Below are positions 49,414-61,100 of a stretch of DNA of 64,000 nt, piece by piece (within the stretch, counting starts at the first letter, position 1; each line of letters begins with the position of its first letter). Both the position numbers and the translations under genes were made by a program. The notes below the pieces were generated by a model. That model had not been told where the DNA came from. It saw only the letters and a program-made list of their open reading frames with translations, and searched no databases. Source of the stretch: Echinometra lucunter (Eukaryota; Echinodermata; Echinoidea; Camarodonta; Echinometridae); NCBI GenBank assembly GCA_029962745.1, contig CM057157.1, positions 23,965,492 to 24,029,491 of the forward strand. Reading direction: 5' to 3'.

Positions 49414-52400
49414 GTGAGCAAAAGGGTACATTACAAAAACATTATAAGAAATGGGAGAGAATGGAGTCATTGGCCACTCCAGCTGGAGGAGTAAAACAAA
49501 TCTGATTAATCTAGGCTTCCGGGGGGTGGGGGTGGGGGGTTAAGGGGGGAGGGGGACTCGGGTTTTGGGAACACCCAACGCAGATATAAGGCGGTGAAAG
49601 AGTATATATGTTAGTGGAGAGGTGTTTTCTTAATAAAAGATTGCCTCAGAACTTCATTGTGGTCATTTATTAATAGTTGGAAACTCATTTTGTTTTTTGT
49701 TTTATTTTGTTTATGGCTTCTTCTTCTTCTTTTTTTTTTTTTTTGGTGAAATTTATGTATGTGAAACTTATACATAGGAAACTTATATTTTAAGGGAAAT
49801 AAACTTACAAAGTTTGAAAAATGAAAAGCTGTAATAAGACTGTGGCAAATGATAATTACTAGTCATATCATGAATCATGATACATGTTTCCATTGTCAAA
49901 ATATATTAAACTTTGTAATAAGTAGATTTCCATTTTGTTGGTTGGTATATGTACGTATATGTATGATATATATAATACACTGCTGACATTCTATTCACCA
50001 AATGGAAATGTATGATTATTTTCCTTGAATTTTGTATTTACTCAATATGTGTCCAATTTATGTATAATATGTATGGAAAAGAAGTTTTGAGGAATAAAAA
50101 TCATTGAATACCAAAAAAAAATAATAATTTCCATAATGAAGCCAAATCACTTAATTGGAATCAACTGGTACCAATAAGACCAGTATACCAATTTCCATAC
50201 TGAAACCAGTTCACTTAACTGGTATCACCTGGAACTAGTTCCAGCTGTTTGAACTGGCCCTTACTGGATTCTTTACCTGAATACCAATTGGAACCAGTTA
50301 TGACCAGTTACAACCAATTAGCTTCCAGTTATGAAACTTAATTGATAACTGGTACAATTATTATACTCATTGTTCTAATCGTGTTTGTTGGTGCAATATA
50401 CAATGACAACTATAAGGAAATACTGGTTTGCCTCCAGTCTGTCCAATTAATGTAAAGGGAAAGAAGAATTGCATGTACATAATAGTGACAAGTCTATTCC
50501 TCATATACTTGTATATAAATGAATGCACTTTAGGTTCTGGTTAGTATTTCCTCGTTCATGTTTAATAAATTTTAAAGAGTTGCATAACGATTTCAAAAAG
50601 CTTTATGCACGCCTGATACCCTGCTTGTGTTTTGTTTTGGCTTTTGCAGACCATTATGACGAAACAATAAGATTGTTTACATCTCCCATAGGGATTTGGC
50701 GCCTCCTGGAAAGGCGCGCTTTTTCGTGGCGCGTAATCGGACGCGCGCCACTTTTGCACTCGGAGCACAAACATACGGTTATGGATGCGCGTGGGCATGG
50801 AAATTGTGTCATTCTCTCGTGGCTTTTTGTCGGAGCAAGACGTGTGGATTGGGACAATCAAAAATCCCCACCACCATCCCCAATATCACCGCCTATGTAG
50901 TATATTTATCAAGTTATTGCAAGCAAAAGTATTTGTACCAGTCTTATGGTTCTGGATGTTCAGTGATTATGTTGTGACTCATATGGTATTGGTGTTATCT
51001 CAAGGATAAGAAAATAGATGAACGTGGAATGTAGGCAATGCCTGGAAGTTATAGCAATAGAATATATCGTGTACAATGGGAAATCACTTTAATGATACTT
51101 GATATACATCATGGTAATAAGTTTGAAGTTAATATAGCTGAGAAAGATTATTTGTCCCAGCTCATTTATGATATAACGATTTTGTGGTTTTAACCAGATA
51201 TAGTGACATTCTTGATGTGACGAAGTAATTTGATGGTACCAAGAACCTAGTTCTTAATAGAATTTCCATGGCTTATCCAGTGTGCGTTAAAGCATTCTGT
51301 GGTCGTGGTTTATGTATTTAATTGATAAGATACAGGGTAATTCTCGGATGTGGAGCAAATGCTTGGTCGCACTGAGTATCTGCGTTTTAAGGGTGGCTTC
51401 GCAGTCGTGGGCCGTGAGGGAATTTTGTCCCCTTGGGTTTTCGCCCTCACCTCATCCGATGGGAGGTCATGGTGTGACCTCTTGGGGGGGGGGGGGTGCC
51501 TATACGTGCATTGGGTACATTTTATGCAATGACGTGTTGTATACATTGTAATTGGTTCATGGTATATGAATGAAGATTTGTGCTAGAACCAGGTTGGTGA
51601 CCTGGCTGGAATTTATCAATTTGGGCCTTCATCGCACTTGCATATATTAGCAAGGAGTTATATTAGCATTGTAACACATGTAATTTCAGGAGCCTCGCTC
51701 GATGCTACATGCGGGGAGGCCGGAGTCCTGGACGGAAGTGATGGGGCCGGGTTGTGAAGATGTTTGCTGGAATCGTTGAGGAGAGTTGGAATGGGTGGTG
51801 CACCCGGGTTACATAAGAAACTTCCCCGCCTGATCGGGCATTCTTTGACGGCTAGCAAGGGGGGCTCGTGGCAATGCAGGGGGGCATTCGTTTACGGGAG
51901 GGGGCTTCTAGCCGTGGTTTTAACCCTTCCCTGGCTACACACTTGCATTTCACATATTTTGATTTTATGGTTTATGTATGGGGTGCAAATTTCCTCATTC
52001 TTCACATAGATTCCAGCACTAGTTTTGTATTGGTGTATTGATGTTGGTTATCCAAATCTGTGTGTAATACATTTACAATACTGGCGTAAATTTATGTACT
52101 GCCATGGTAAATGGTAAATGATAAAATGATACATGTACCTGTACAGAAGACAGTGGTTAATGGTAAATAAAAGCCACGAAAAATGCATAATTCGACTGAT
52201 CTGCCGATTCCTCATATATCAGGCGTGAATAATTTCCTGTTATTGATACAAATTGATGTAATGTCATAATGATTGTTGATTTTACTTTCTTTGTATTTTG
52301 GAAATGTATTACACAAGACTAAATAATTAGTGATTAAGAAATATGCTGAAAATTCAAATATATTGCATTACAATATGAATCAGCACAAATCCAATAGTCA

Positions 52401-53000
52401 CTTTTGCAAATTAACTGGTTTCAACTGGTATTTAACTGGTAGTTTTCTACGGGATTCCACAATAGGTAGTCACCAGTTAAATATAGTGGATTCAACTGGA
52501 AATGGTTTAAACTGGATATTAGCTCCAGGTCTAGTTTCAACAGTGGAATATATCTTACGTTTTAACAAATGGAAAAGAAATAATGCTCTTAATTCATCCA
52601 ACTTTGTTTATTTTCTCTTAAAACTAATAAAACCCACTGAAACCAGTTAAATCAAACTGAGAACTTTCCAACTGGTTTCAACTGGAATCAACATAGAATA
52701 TGGCAGTTTATTTCATTGCTTTTAGGTGGAATCGAGTGGTAAAATCTGCCAGTTGTGTCCAGTACGTGGTTTTGAACTGGTATAAAATCTGCCCAGTTTA
52801 TTCCACTAGATTCAACTGGAATTGACTGGCGAATTTTTTGAAACCAGCTGAATAAACTGGCACATATAGCCTACCAGTTCGGTCAAATGGATTCAACTGG
52901 TACCAGTTTACACCAGTTGAAAATCCAAATGGTTTTAACTGTTTTTTTTTTTCTAATTGCGATGTAATACATTTGCATATGTGCCGGACTCGGACTCGGA

Positions 53001-53500
53001 NNNNNNNNNNNNNNNNNNNNNNNNNNNNNNNNNNNNNNNNNNNNNNNNNNNNNNNNNNNNNNNNNNNNNNNNNNNNNNNNNNNNNNNNNNNNNNNNNNNN
53101 NNNNNNNNNNNNNNNNNNNNNNNNNNNNNNNNNNNNNNNNNNNNNNNNNNNNNNNNNNNNNNNNNNNNNNNNNNNNNNNNNNNNNNNNNNNNNNNNNNNN
53201 NNNNNNNNNNNNNNNNNNNNNNNNNNNNNNNNNNNNNNNNNNNNNNNNNNNNNNNNNNNNNNNNNNNNNNNNNNNNNNNNNNNNNNNNNNNNNNNNNNNN
53301 NNNNNNNNNNNNNNNNNNNNNNNNNNNNNNNNNNNNNNNNNNNNNNNNNNNNNNNNNNNNNNNNNNNNNNNNNNNNNNNNNNNNNNNNNNNNNNNNNNNN
53401 NNNNNNNNNNNNNNNNNNNNNNNNNNNNNNNNNNNNNNNNNNNNNNNNNNNNNNNNNNNNNNNNNNNNNNNNNNNNNNNNNNNNNNNNNNNNNNNNNNNN
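53001..53500. other. Assembly gap, exactly 500 N
   Basis: A round 500 N indicates a placeholder of unknown size. The left edge is a GGACTC repeat. The right edge is purine-rich AAAAGAGGAGAG. Open frames drawn across it are meaningless. Confidence 0.98.
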
Positions 53501-53759
53501 AAAAGAGGAGAGAAAGAGAACAGAAATGGACTGCAAGTGGACTAAATAAAGAGATCATAGGTGATAAGCAAACATGATGTAAACTGAGTGCGCAACATTA
53601 TTCAGATTGCAAGAGAAGGAAACCAACTATTTTAATCATGATGATGGCAGGCGAGTGGTGACGAAATCTTTGGAATAAAATAATTTCTTCATAGTTTTAA
53701 ATGGAGACGGTCTACTATATACCAAAAGGAAGCTAAGTATTGTATAGAACCAATGGAAA

Positions 53760-54450
53760 ATTTTAAGTTTTCTTTTAAACACTGCGAGTGAAGGAATTTT
53801 TCAAATCATTGTGCAAAGTATTCCAAAATTTAGGGCCTTCAAAAATGAACGTATGTTGAGCAGAAAGTGTTCTCAAAAGAGGTAGATGAAATTCATCTGA
53901 TTTTCTAGTGGGATATTTATGAATTGTACGATTTTTAACAAACATATCATGAAACACATAAGGTAGTGCACCAAAGCTGTATTTAGACATAAACTCACCA
54001 AGCTGATATAAGTATAGATCTTAAATTTTAAAGATTTTTTGTTCAAAGAAAAGAGGATCTGTATGGGCATGTATAGGGCATTTCAGATAATAGAGATAAC
54101 TTTCTTTTGTAATAACCAAAATACCGTAATTTAGATATGGTAAAATAAGGGTCGAATAAAGTATAAGCAAAGATGATTGTGGTAGATGTAATCTAAGTGT
54201 ATAAATGATACGAATATTGCGAGAGAGAGTCTTACAAATATTATCGATGTGCAATTTCCAGGAAAGTTTACTGTCGACTAAAACACCGAGAAATTGATAT
54301 GAGAGACTTGTTCTAGAAGGGTATTGTCAAAAATAATATCATTGGGCAAAGAGACCAAGGAGTTGCTAAACAATAGGTAATTCGTCTTTAGAAGATTCAG
54401 TGATAATTTGTTAGCTCTTATCCACTGCAATATGTTACACCTTTACTTGG
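53760..54450 (-). pseudogene. Second LINE fragment, reverse transcriptase C-terminus
   Basis: Read on the minus strand: WIRANKLSLNLLKTNYLLF, a break, LHIDNICKTLSRNIRIIYTL, SSLLILYSTLILPYLNYGIL, then TRKSDEFHLPLL and FEGPKFWNTLHNDLK. This order is typical of the end of the reverse transcriptase and the tail of CR1/Jockey-like LINEs. The catalytic FADD block is upstream and absent. At least three frame changes or stops are present. Confidence 0.8.
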
Positions 54451-54975
54451 AAGCTTTATTATCCGATCCTCTTATTTATTGAGTCTTCCCCGTTAGAAAA
54501 AAAAAAGTCTTGTGCGATTTTTTTTTAATGATATTCCATGCTTGAAAGTTTGAAAGTGTATGATATTCGGAGAGAATGTGTCTAAATGTTGATCCGAGTT
54601 GAGGTCGGCCTCGTTTCTCCTTCTCATTGCTGGACTTCGGGCGCCTGACCGGCTAGTAGTCTAACCTTTGTCGTTGGGGTATTCCCCATTCTATCCTTTT
54701 TTTTCTTCTTCAGTATTTCCAGGTTGTTTTTTTTTTTATTGTACTCTGTTTATACTTAGCTTAATCTGACTTTACTTGTTTATTTATTTTTTTTTTTGTT
54801 ATCGTGTAATGTTTTTTTTTCGAAATGTGTAAATACTGTAAACGATACCCTTGATTTGTTTCATTAAAACATACCATGAGATATAACAAATAGAACTCCT
54901 GCTGATGGAAATCCTGCGAAATCTCCGCGAAACCTTTGCATCAAATCGCACTCTATCTCTCTTCGTTTTTATTAG
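54451..54975. other. No gene recognised
   Basis: T-rich sequence with several poly-T runs. It lies between the LINE fragment and the first phosphatase exon I can support, and would be intron of that gene. Confidence 0.4.
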
Positions 54976-55104
54976 GAAGACGGACAGAAAACTTTTCGGC
55001 TCCGAACGGTTCCCCTTTTCTCTTCCTGATATTCAAAACGCTGTACGAAGAGCAGGCGCGGCGATGAGAAAGTCGAACAATCGCAACAGAAATCGTTCTG
55101 AAAG
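54976..55104 (+). CDS. RPTP juxtamembrane exon
   Basis: Acceptor ctctcttcgtttttattag and donor gtaggc. It encodes a basic segment ending [16 protein letters not shown] in phase 2, continuing correctly into the next exon. The start is less certain, because a second pyrimidine tract inside the block offers a later acceptor near 55045. Confidence 0.5.
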
Positions 55105-58100
55105 GTAGGCTACTTTACAGTAAAAGGGGATTTTGTCTCTGTTCTTTCTTTTTGATGAATATTTCTATCATATCCTGTGCAAACTCAGTCCTTAACTAGA
55201 AAGAGTCTTTAGATGAACACTGAAAAATGTACCTTTTGCAGATACAAACATAGAGAAAATCTAATAACACAGCGATTGCAATGTACAGTAGCGTATCTAG
55301 TTTAATCAGGCATGGGGGGGGGGGATTTGTTGGGGTGGGGATAATTCAGTCCTCTATACCGATAAGCCAATGCAATCAAATTTTCTAACCTTAAAAGGAG
55401 CGTTCCAGAAAAAAAATAAAAAATAACGTTAACAAGTGTAATTAAAAGGGTATTATTAAAAGTCTCCTAAAATAGATATTCCAAAATATTTGAAGTAAAT
55501 ATCTCAAACCATCGGATAGCTTATGGTCTCTTCTATCAAAATGACAACAAATAATTGCCGATATATTAAGCCTGAGCGAGTAAAGCCACTTTTGTGAAAT
55601 GATGTAAAAATCAAGATTTTGCTAAAATGTTTATTTATTCTGACTGGCAAAGCGTTAGAAGTTGGCCGTTGGAAAAAGAATCCCCCAAAGGACTACTTCA
55701 CAACTTTTTTTTTTTCGTGTATGCCTGCCATATAAAAACTTAAAGCAGGTGCCGCAGAAGTGAGGGGGGGTGGCTCCAACACCCCAAACAATCTCGGCTA
55801 AAAAAGAAGACTATGATCATTGTAAACAGGTAAAAAAATAATATCTTAATCTAAAATTGCTCATTTCATAGGCTTGCAACACCATACCCCCCTGAACCCC
55901 CGCCAGGGGTCCTACAGCCCCTGACCCTGCCTGTTTGGGTGTCGTCCCCCTCCCCCCTCTCCAAAAGCGTTCCGCAGCTCCTGTTAAGGATGATTTAAAA
56001 AAAAAAAATAGATTCATTTTAAACCTCAAGGAAAATTTTATTTAAAAGCATTAGTTACAGTAGTTAATTGCTCTACCATTAAAGCATGGAAATGGTGAAG
56101 AGATACGTAAGGATATGCAGGGAACGAAGCCTAGATAAGTCTTTCATAAATTTTCATTCGTTGATTAAAATGAAGATTTGTAGCCTTTTCATCACCCTCA
56201 ATTTACTGGTACCAGCAGAAAGAATACCAATTCTTTTTGGTCTTAATTTAAAACAGCTTTCCAAGTTTTTTCTCTCGCTCAGGCATACAAGTTCGATTGG
56301 TGTCTTCTGATCTGTTGATAGAAAAATATCTAAGCTATCCAAGGGTGCACACTTTTTCTCGGAATATTTGAAACCTTTTCTTTGGAAAACTATTTCTGTC
56401 ATTTTTTATTTCATGTATTTTTTTTTTTGGGGGGGGGGGATGCACTCCCGAGCAATTTTCATGTGGAGCTTAAAGGCATAAAAGCGCATTTAGATTTGTT
56501 ACCTTCATTATGAACACGTTGAATTTTCGCCTTAAAAGTACACAAAAGAAAATTAAGGTCAAATAACGATACTGAAAAAGTGATACCGATAGGCAAATAA
56601 TGGCTTTCAACTCGTTATCATTAATTTTAGAGAACAGAACGGAGGTGGATTGGAAATGGAAATGACGGGTAAGTGATCAACTTTCATTCATTTCCTATTT
56701 CATAACATAAGGCCGCGTGTATTTCGTGAATAATAGAATCTTAAAGTTAATAGGTCTTGTAACATATGTTAAACTTTGATACGAGTAATCGTTACATTAT
56801 TGAGCTAAGATGCCATAATCGACACCATTCCACAGCAGTTCCATCATCAACCATCCAGATTTTTTTTTTTTCAATGAGCAAAGATTATTAAACTAAACAT
56901 AAGCAGATCATATATTTTGTAAGTCGTTTGCCCTTTATATGCCTCATGGATTTCATACTTTGTGTAAGAGGAATTTTCGTCCAAGGTTCCCAGGATATAA
57001 ATTGCACTTCTCAATTATTATTTATTTGCTGAATGGAAATATCGTTTCTTCCTTCAAGTATAATTATGATCACGTATTTCAACGATTATCAGCGGTGGAC
57101 CGATCGCCAGTATTGAGTTCCGGTTTTTTTTTTAGGGCCGCACTATTTGTGGTATGATCGAGGGCCTGTAATATTAGTAGTGCTGAGAGGGCCCGAACAT
57201 TGAAATTCCCCCAGTCGAATTTCAGTCCAAGTCTGCCCCCCCCCCCGATGACTGTCGATATTACATCACTCTCGTAAACCCAAATTGTAATAAATGAATT
57301 TTAAAAGAATTGAATTCCAGTACGTGGAAGAAGAATAGTTGATTCTTCTTATGTCTCCATGGCGCGGAAGGCGTCGCTGGGCTGCTTTAATTGAAATCGG
57401 CGCCATCTGACATAAAACGGCGTCATCACACATGGAATCGGCGCCTTCTCGCGTCAGAGGCGCCTCTCAGGTCCCGTCCTCTACACTCTTATTTCTGCTC
57501 AGTCAAATTTGACTCGGAATGGAGTTACTTTGAACTCGATTTTACACTTTTCCAAGTCAAATTAATTCGGATATATGAGTCATTTTAACTCGGAATATAG
57601 TTGACTCCCAGCTGACGCCATTCCGAGTCAAATGTGACTCCGCATAAATTAGAGCGTATACCGTTTGCAAACCCTGGATACGCAAGTGTTGTCTCCTTTT
57701 TTATTATTTTGATAAAGGTGGGGTCAGCCATATCAATAACCATGCTAACCATGAAATGGAAAGCAATTTGTCCTGTGCGATCTACGAGAATATGCCAGCT
57801 CAAGTCACAAAGCACCAAGCGATTCCTGTAGGGCAACTTCTAGGATACGTGGCAAGAAGGAATGGTGATGGATCAAACAGCCTGGACGAGGATTTCAAGG
57901 TCAGTGTCCCAAGTATAGGTGGATCTACGAGGGTCGATCTGCTGGCTCTCCCTTGCGGAAAAACCATTATCGTGAAAGAATATGGCATATGTTACTGAAG
58001 GTTAACTCACTGAAAGAATTGGCCATTATTCTTTCCCGTTACATGACAAAAATCATGCAAATGGAATATCGATAACATATAACTCGGCTAAATCGAAAAA

Positions 58101-61100
58101 ATGGATTTAACGTAGAATTTGGGCTATGATCTAAAAAGAAACAAATGTATTAAAAGGCAGTCAAGTAATCATTTAATGATGATTGCTATATTTCTTTCAG
58201 CTTGATATTTTATTCCATTCACAGAGTTTGCCGTCACAGAAGCTACATTCACAGGACATCGCTATGAAGGAAGAGAATAAAGAGAAGAACCGATTTACCA
58301 ATATCCTACCATGTAAGTGGTGCAAAATTTGAAAAGTTTACAAAATATATCGTGGTCGAAAAAGAAAATCATATTTGGTGGGATTACGTCAACAGTAATT
58401 ATGAATATGAAGGGGCGGATCAGAGATTGTTTAAAAGTAGGGGCGCATGCAGTATTCAGATAATTTCTTGCAATCAGAAAATAATTTTTCATTATTTTTC
58501 GAAATTCTCTCGCAACCCCAACAACCCGATCATTACTTCCATTACCTCAAAAGGGGAACCACTAAGAAGGAGTATCTTTTGTATACCACTTGGATTTATA
58601 AAAAGAGTTGCACAAGTGCCCCCTAAATCCCCCGCAGTGCGCAGAGAAACGACTTTCATTGAATATCTAAGTTTTTGTCTTTTCTTCAGACGATCATTCT
58701 CGTGTCAAACTCAGTGTGATGCATGGTGACCCTCATTCTGACTACATCAACGCATCGTTTATCGATGTAAGGAGGGAATTTTTGTTACATTCTGTGGTTA
58801 AAGTTTAAAATATGCGTTTCTTATAATGTACTAGGTATTAAGATTTGTAGTTATTACACTGTTCATAATATTTTCTTATGAATGAGGGCTTTAAATCGGC
58901 ATTGTTTTAATGTGATTTTAAGTATTTAGATATGTACGTATAATAAAACTCATAGGACTTTTAATTTGCACCATAACAGAGATTTTTGTAGAATATTGTA
59001 CACCAGTCTCTTTAGATTTGAAATATCATTATAAATTAAAAAACAGTTTGATGAATAGTAATTATGAACCATATTTTGTTAAATATTCATTTGATTGGGG
59101 GGGGGGGGTATTTTTTTCTAATGCATCACGATTCATTTATATTTCTTGTCTTTTACAGGGATACAAGACTCCCAAGAAATACATTGCGGCGCAAGGTATG
59201 TTCCTTTAATGTAAATTAAAAATATAATGTAAAGTATACAAATATAATCTGTAATTTGAAAATTATCATTCTCATCTGATGAATTCGCATTTACTTGGGA
59301 AATGACAGGAAATCAGCAAATAAATGTAGAGGTTTAAGTCATTTACCCCCAAACAGATTCCCGGAATATCTAATACCCGTTCAGGCATGTCGGGAGGGTT
59401 TTTTTTTTTTTTTCATTACGGGATAAACATGATGAATGCAAGGAAAGTTTTAAAACAAAATGGTAGCTCGCGCAAGATTGTGCATAGCTTGAAGCATTCC
59501 TTACAAAAGTGAATTTAGGATGAGGAGAAGTTTTTTTTTTTTTAAGGCGACTTTTCTATATACATTTTTTTTGGGGGGGGTGGTGAAGGAGGCGATTGTT
59601 CTCCTTAATGATGGGCATTTCTGCATGCCCCACAAAGAGGCGTCAAATGTATCGAAAGCTCTACGGAATTTGCACGCACATGAATTTCTGTCTTTTTACA
59701 AAGACAAGATGTAGTTAATGAAAAGTGAATTTCCCAAAATTATAAAAACTACTTGTTCGTGCTCTTATTTGCACTTTTATCTTTTACGAATGCATTTGGT
59801 TTTGACAGGTCCCAATACCGCATCAGTAGACAGCTTCTGGCGTATGGTATGGCAGTATGACTGTAGAAAGATAGTCATGCTAACAAACCTGAGGGAGGCA
59901 AACAAGGTAATCTTACCGTTAGGATAATTTACATTAGAGACAAAACTTCGTGGGGCTGTGACGCCATCACGCTAAATAACTTTCACCATGACGCTGAATA
60001 ACTTTCACCGTGACCATGTTAAATTTTTACCACATTCAGTTCATTTTCGACGGAATGTCAAGAGAGATCTTTTCATATTTATGAGTTTATTTATTCACCT
60101 ATCTGTTCATTAAGTCATCTTTGGGAGGGGAGACTCATACTCTTCGTGGGCTTTAAATCCAATATGCTTTTCCTCAGAAGTACGTATATACATATACGAC
60201 AATATGTGGTCTGTTTTATATGCCTCCTTCATTTTCACATTTAAGGCTATCATTGTGTCGAAGGAATACGAATTAAAGAAGTTAAATTTTCTCCAAAGAA
60301 AGATGCCATAACAAACCCTTTTGCAAGTTAGAAAAGCTTCTTCTATCGTTGTGTTTTACGAATCTGATATTAGTTTTGGTGCGCATGTCCAGGGCAAGAC
60401 ACCTGAGCGAAAAGAAGGACATGATATAACGTTAATCTTATTAGGGTTTAGTGAGTTATTTTGTTACCTTCTGTTGCCTATCCTATTTTGATCTCGTTGT
60501 GAGGATGTGTGAATATTACGTGGATGCCCCGTACCTTAAAATGCTTCCTCTATTTTTCTTTTCCAGAAAAAGTGCGAGAAATACTGGCCAACTGAGAGGG
60601 AAGCATATGGAGATATTTGGCTGACGATGACAAAGGAAGAGATAAATGACCTTTATACCGTCAGGTATTTCAATCTAGTGGTAAGTGTTCAGAGGCGTCG
60701 ATCCTGGGGGGGGGGGGGGCAGTTGCCCCCCCCCCCCCCAAAGGAAATTTCGGGGGGCGAAGATATCATTTTGCCCCCCCCCCCCCCAATAATTTCCCAA
60801 CCAAAAAAAAAAAGGAAAAAAGAAAGAGAAAAGAAAGGAAAAGGAAGGAGGGAAGTTAAATGAAAGCGTAAAAAAAGAAAAAACGGAAGAAAATGGGAGG
60901 AAAGCGCTCGCTCGCTCGCATTTATTGTATCTTAACCAATGCCGATGATAACTACTATTCTTATGAAAGGAAATCGGTTTGCATCTTGTGTTTCTATCTA
61001 ATGTTATACTATTCTTCTACTGATAGGAAGTAATATAACCAAACAAGATATCAATTCTAGAAATCGAGCGGCCAGTTGACCTAAAAATAGATAAACTTTC

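Larger units (their letters stand above)
41520..50122 (+). mobile_element. L1/Tx1-like LINE, degraded, with long ORF1-ORF2 spacer
   Basis: A non-LTR retrotransposon with a coiled-coil ORF1 start (41636), an ORF2 with endonuclease and reverse transcriptase (45705-49413) and an A-rich 3' end (about 50112-50122). It lies inside the AACTGG-array element. ORF1 and ORF2 are separated by more than 3 kb that includes an internal duplication, unlike a compact active LINE. Stops and frameshifts make it inactive. Boundaries are approximate because no target duplication was resolved. Confidence 0.85.
41245..52935. mobile_element. Element with AACTGGTACCAGTT arrays, split by a LINE
   Basis: Arrays of AACTGG, CCAGTT and the perfect palindrome AACTGGTACCAGTT occupy 41255-41515, 50155-50345 and 52415-52935. 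Removing the LINE between the first two gives a left array of about 450 bp, a central 2 kb and a right array of about 520 bp. The layout is that of a non-autonomous DNA element with large subterminal repeats. The centre (50350-52410) has no recognisable gene, only a GC-richer patch (50690-50900) and a G run (51484-51497). Confidence 0.6.

Noticed and set aside
52883..53577. Four open frames of about 190-217 codons across 53001-53500
   Set aside because: They are made almost entirely of N and have no meaning.
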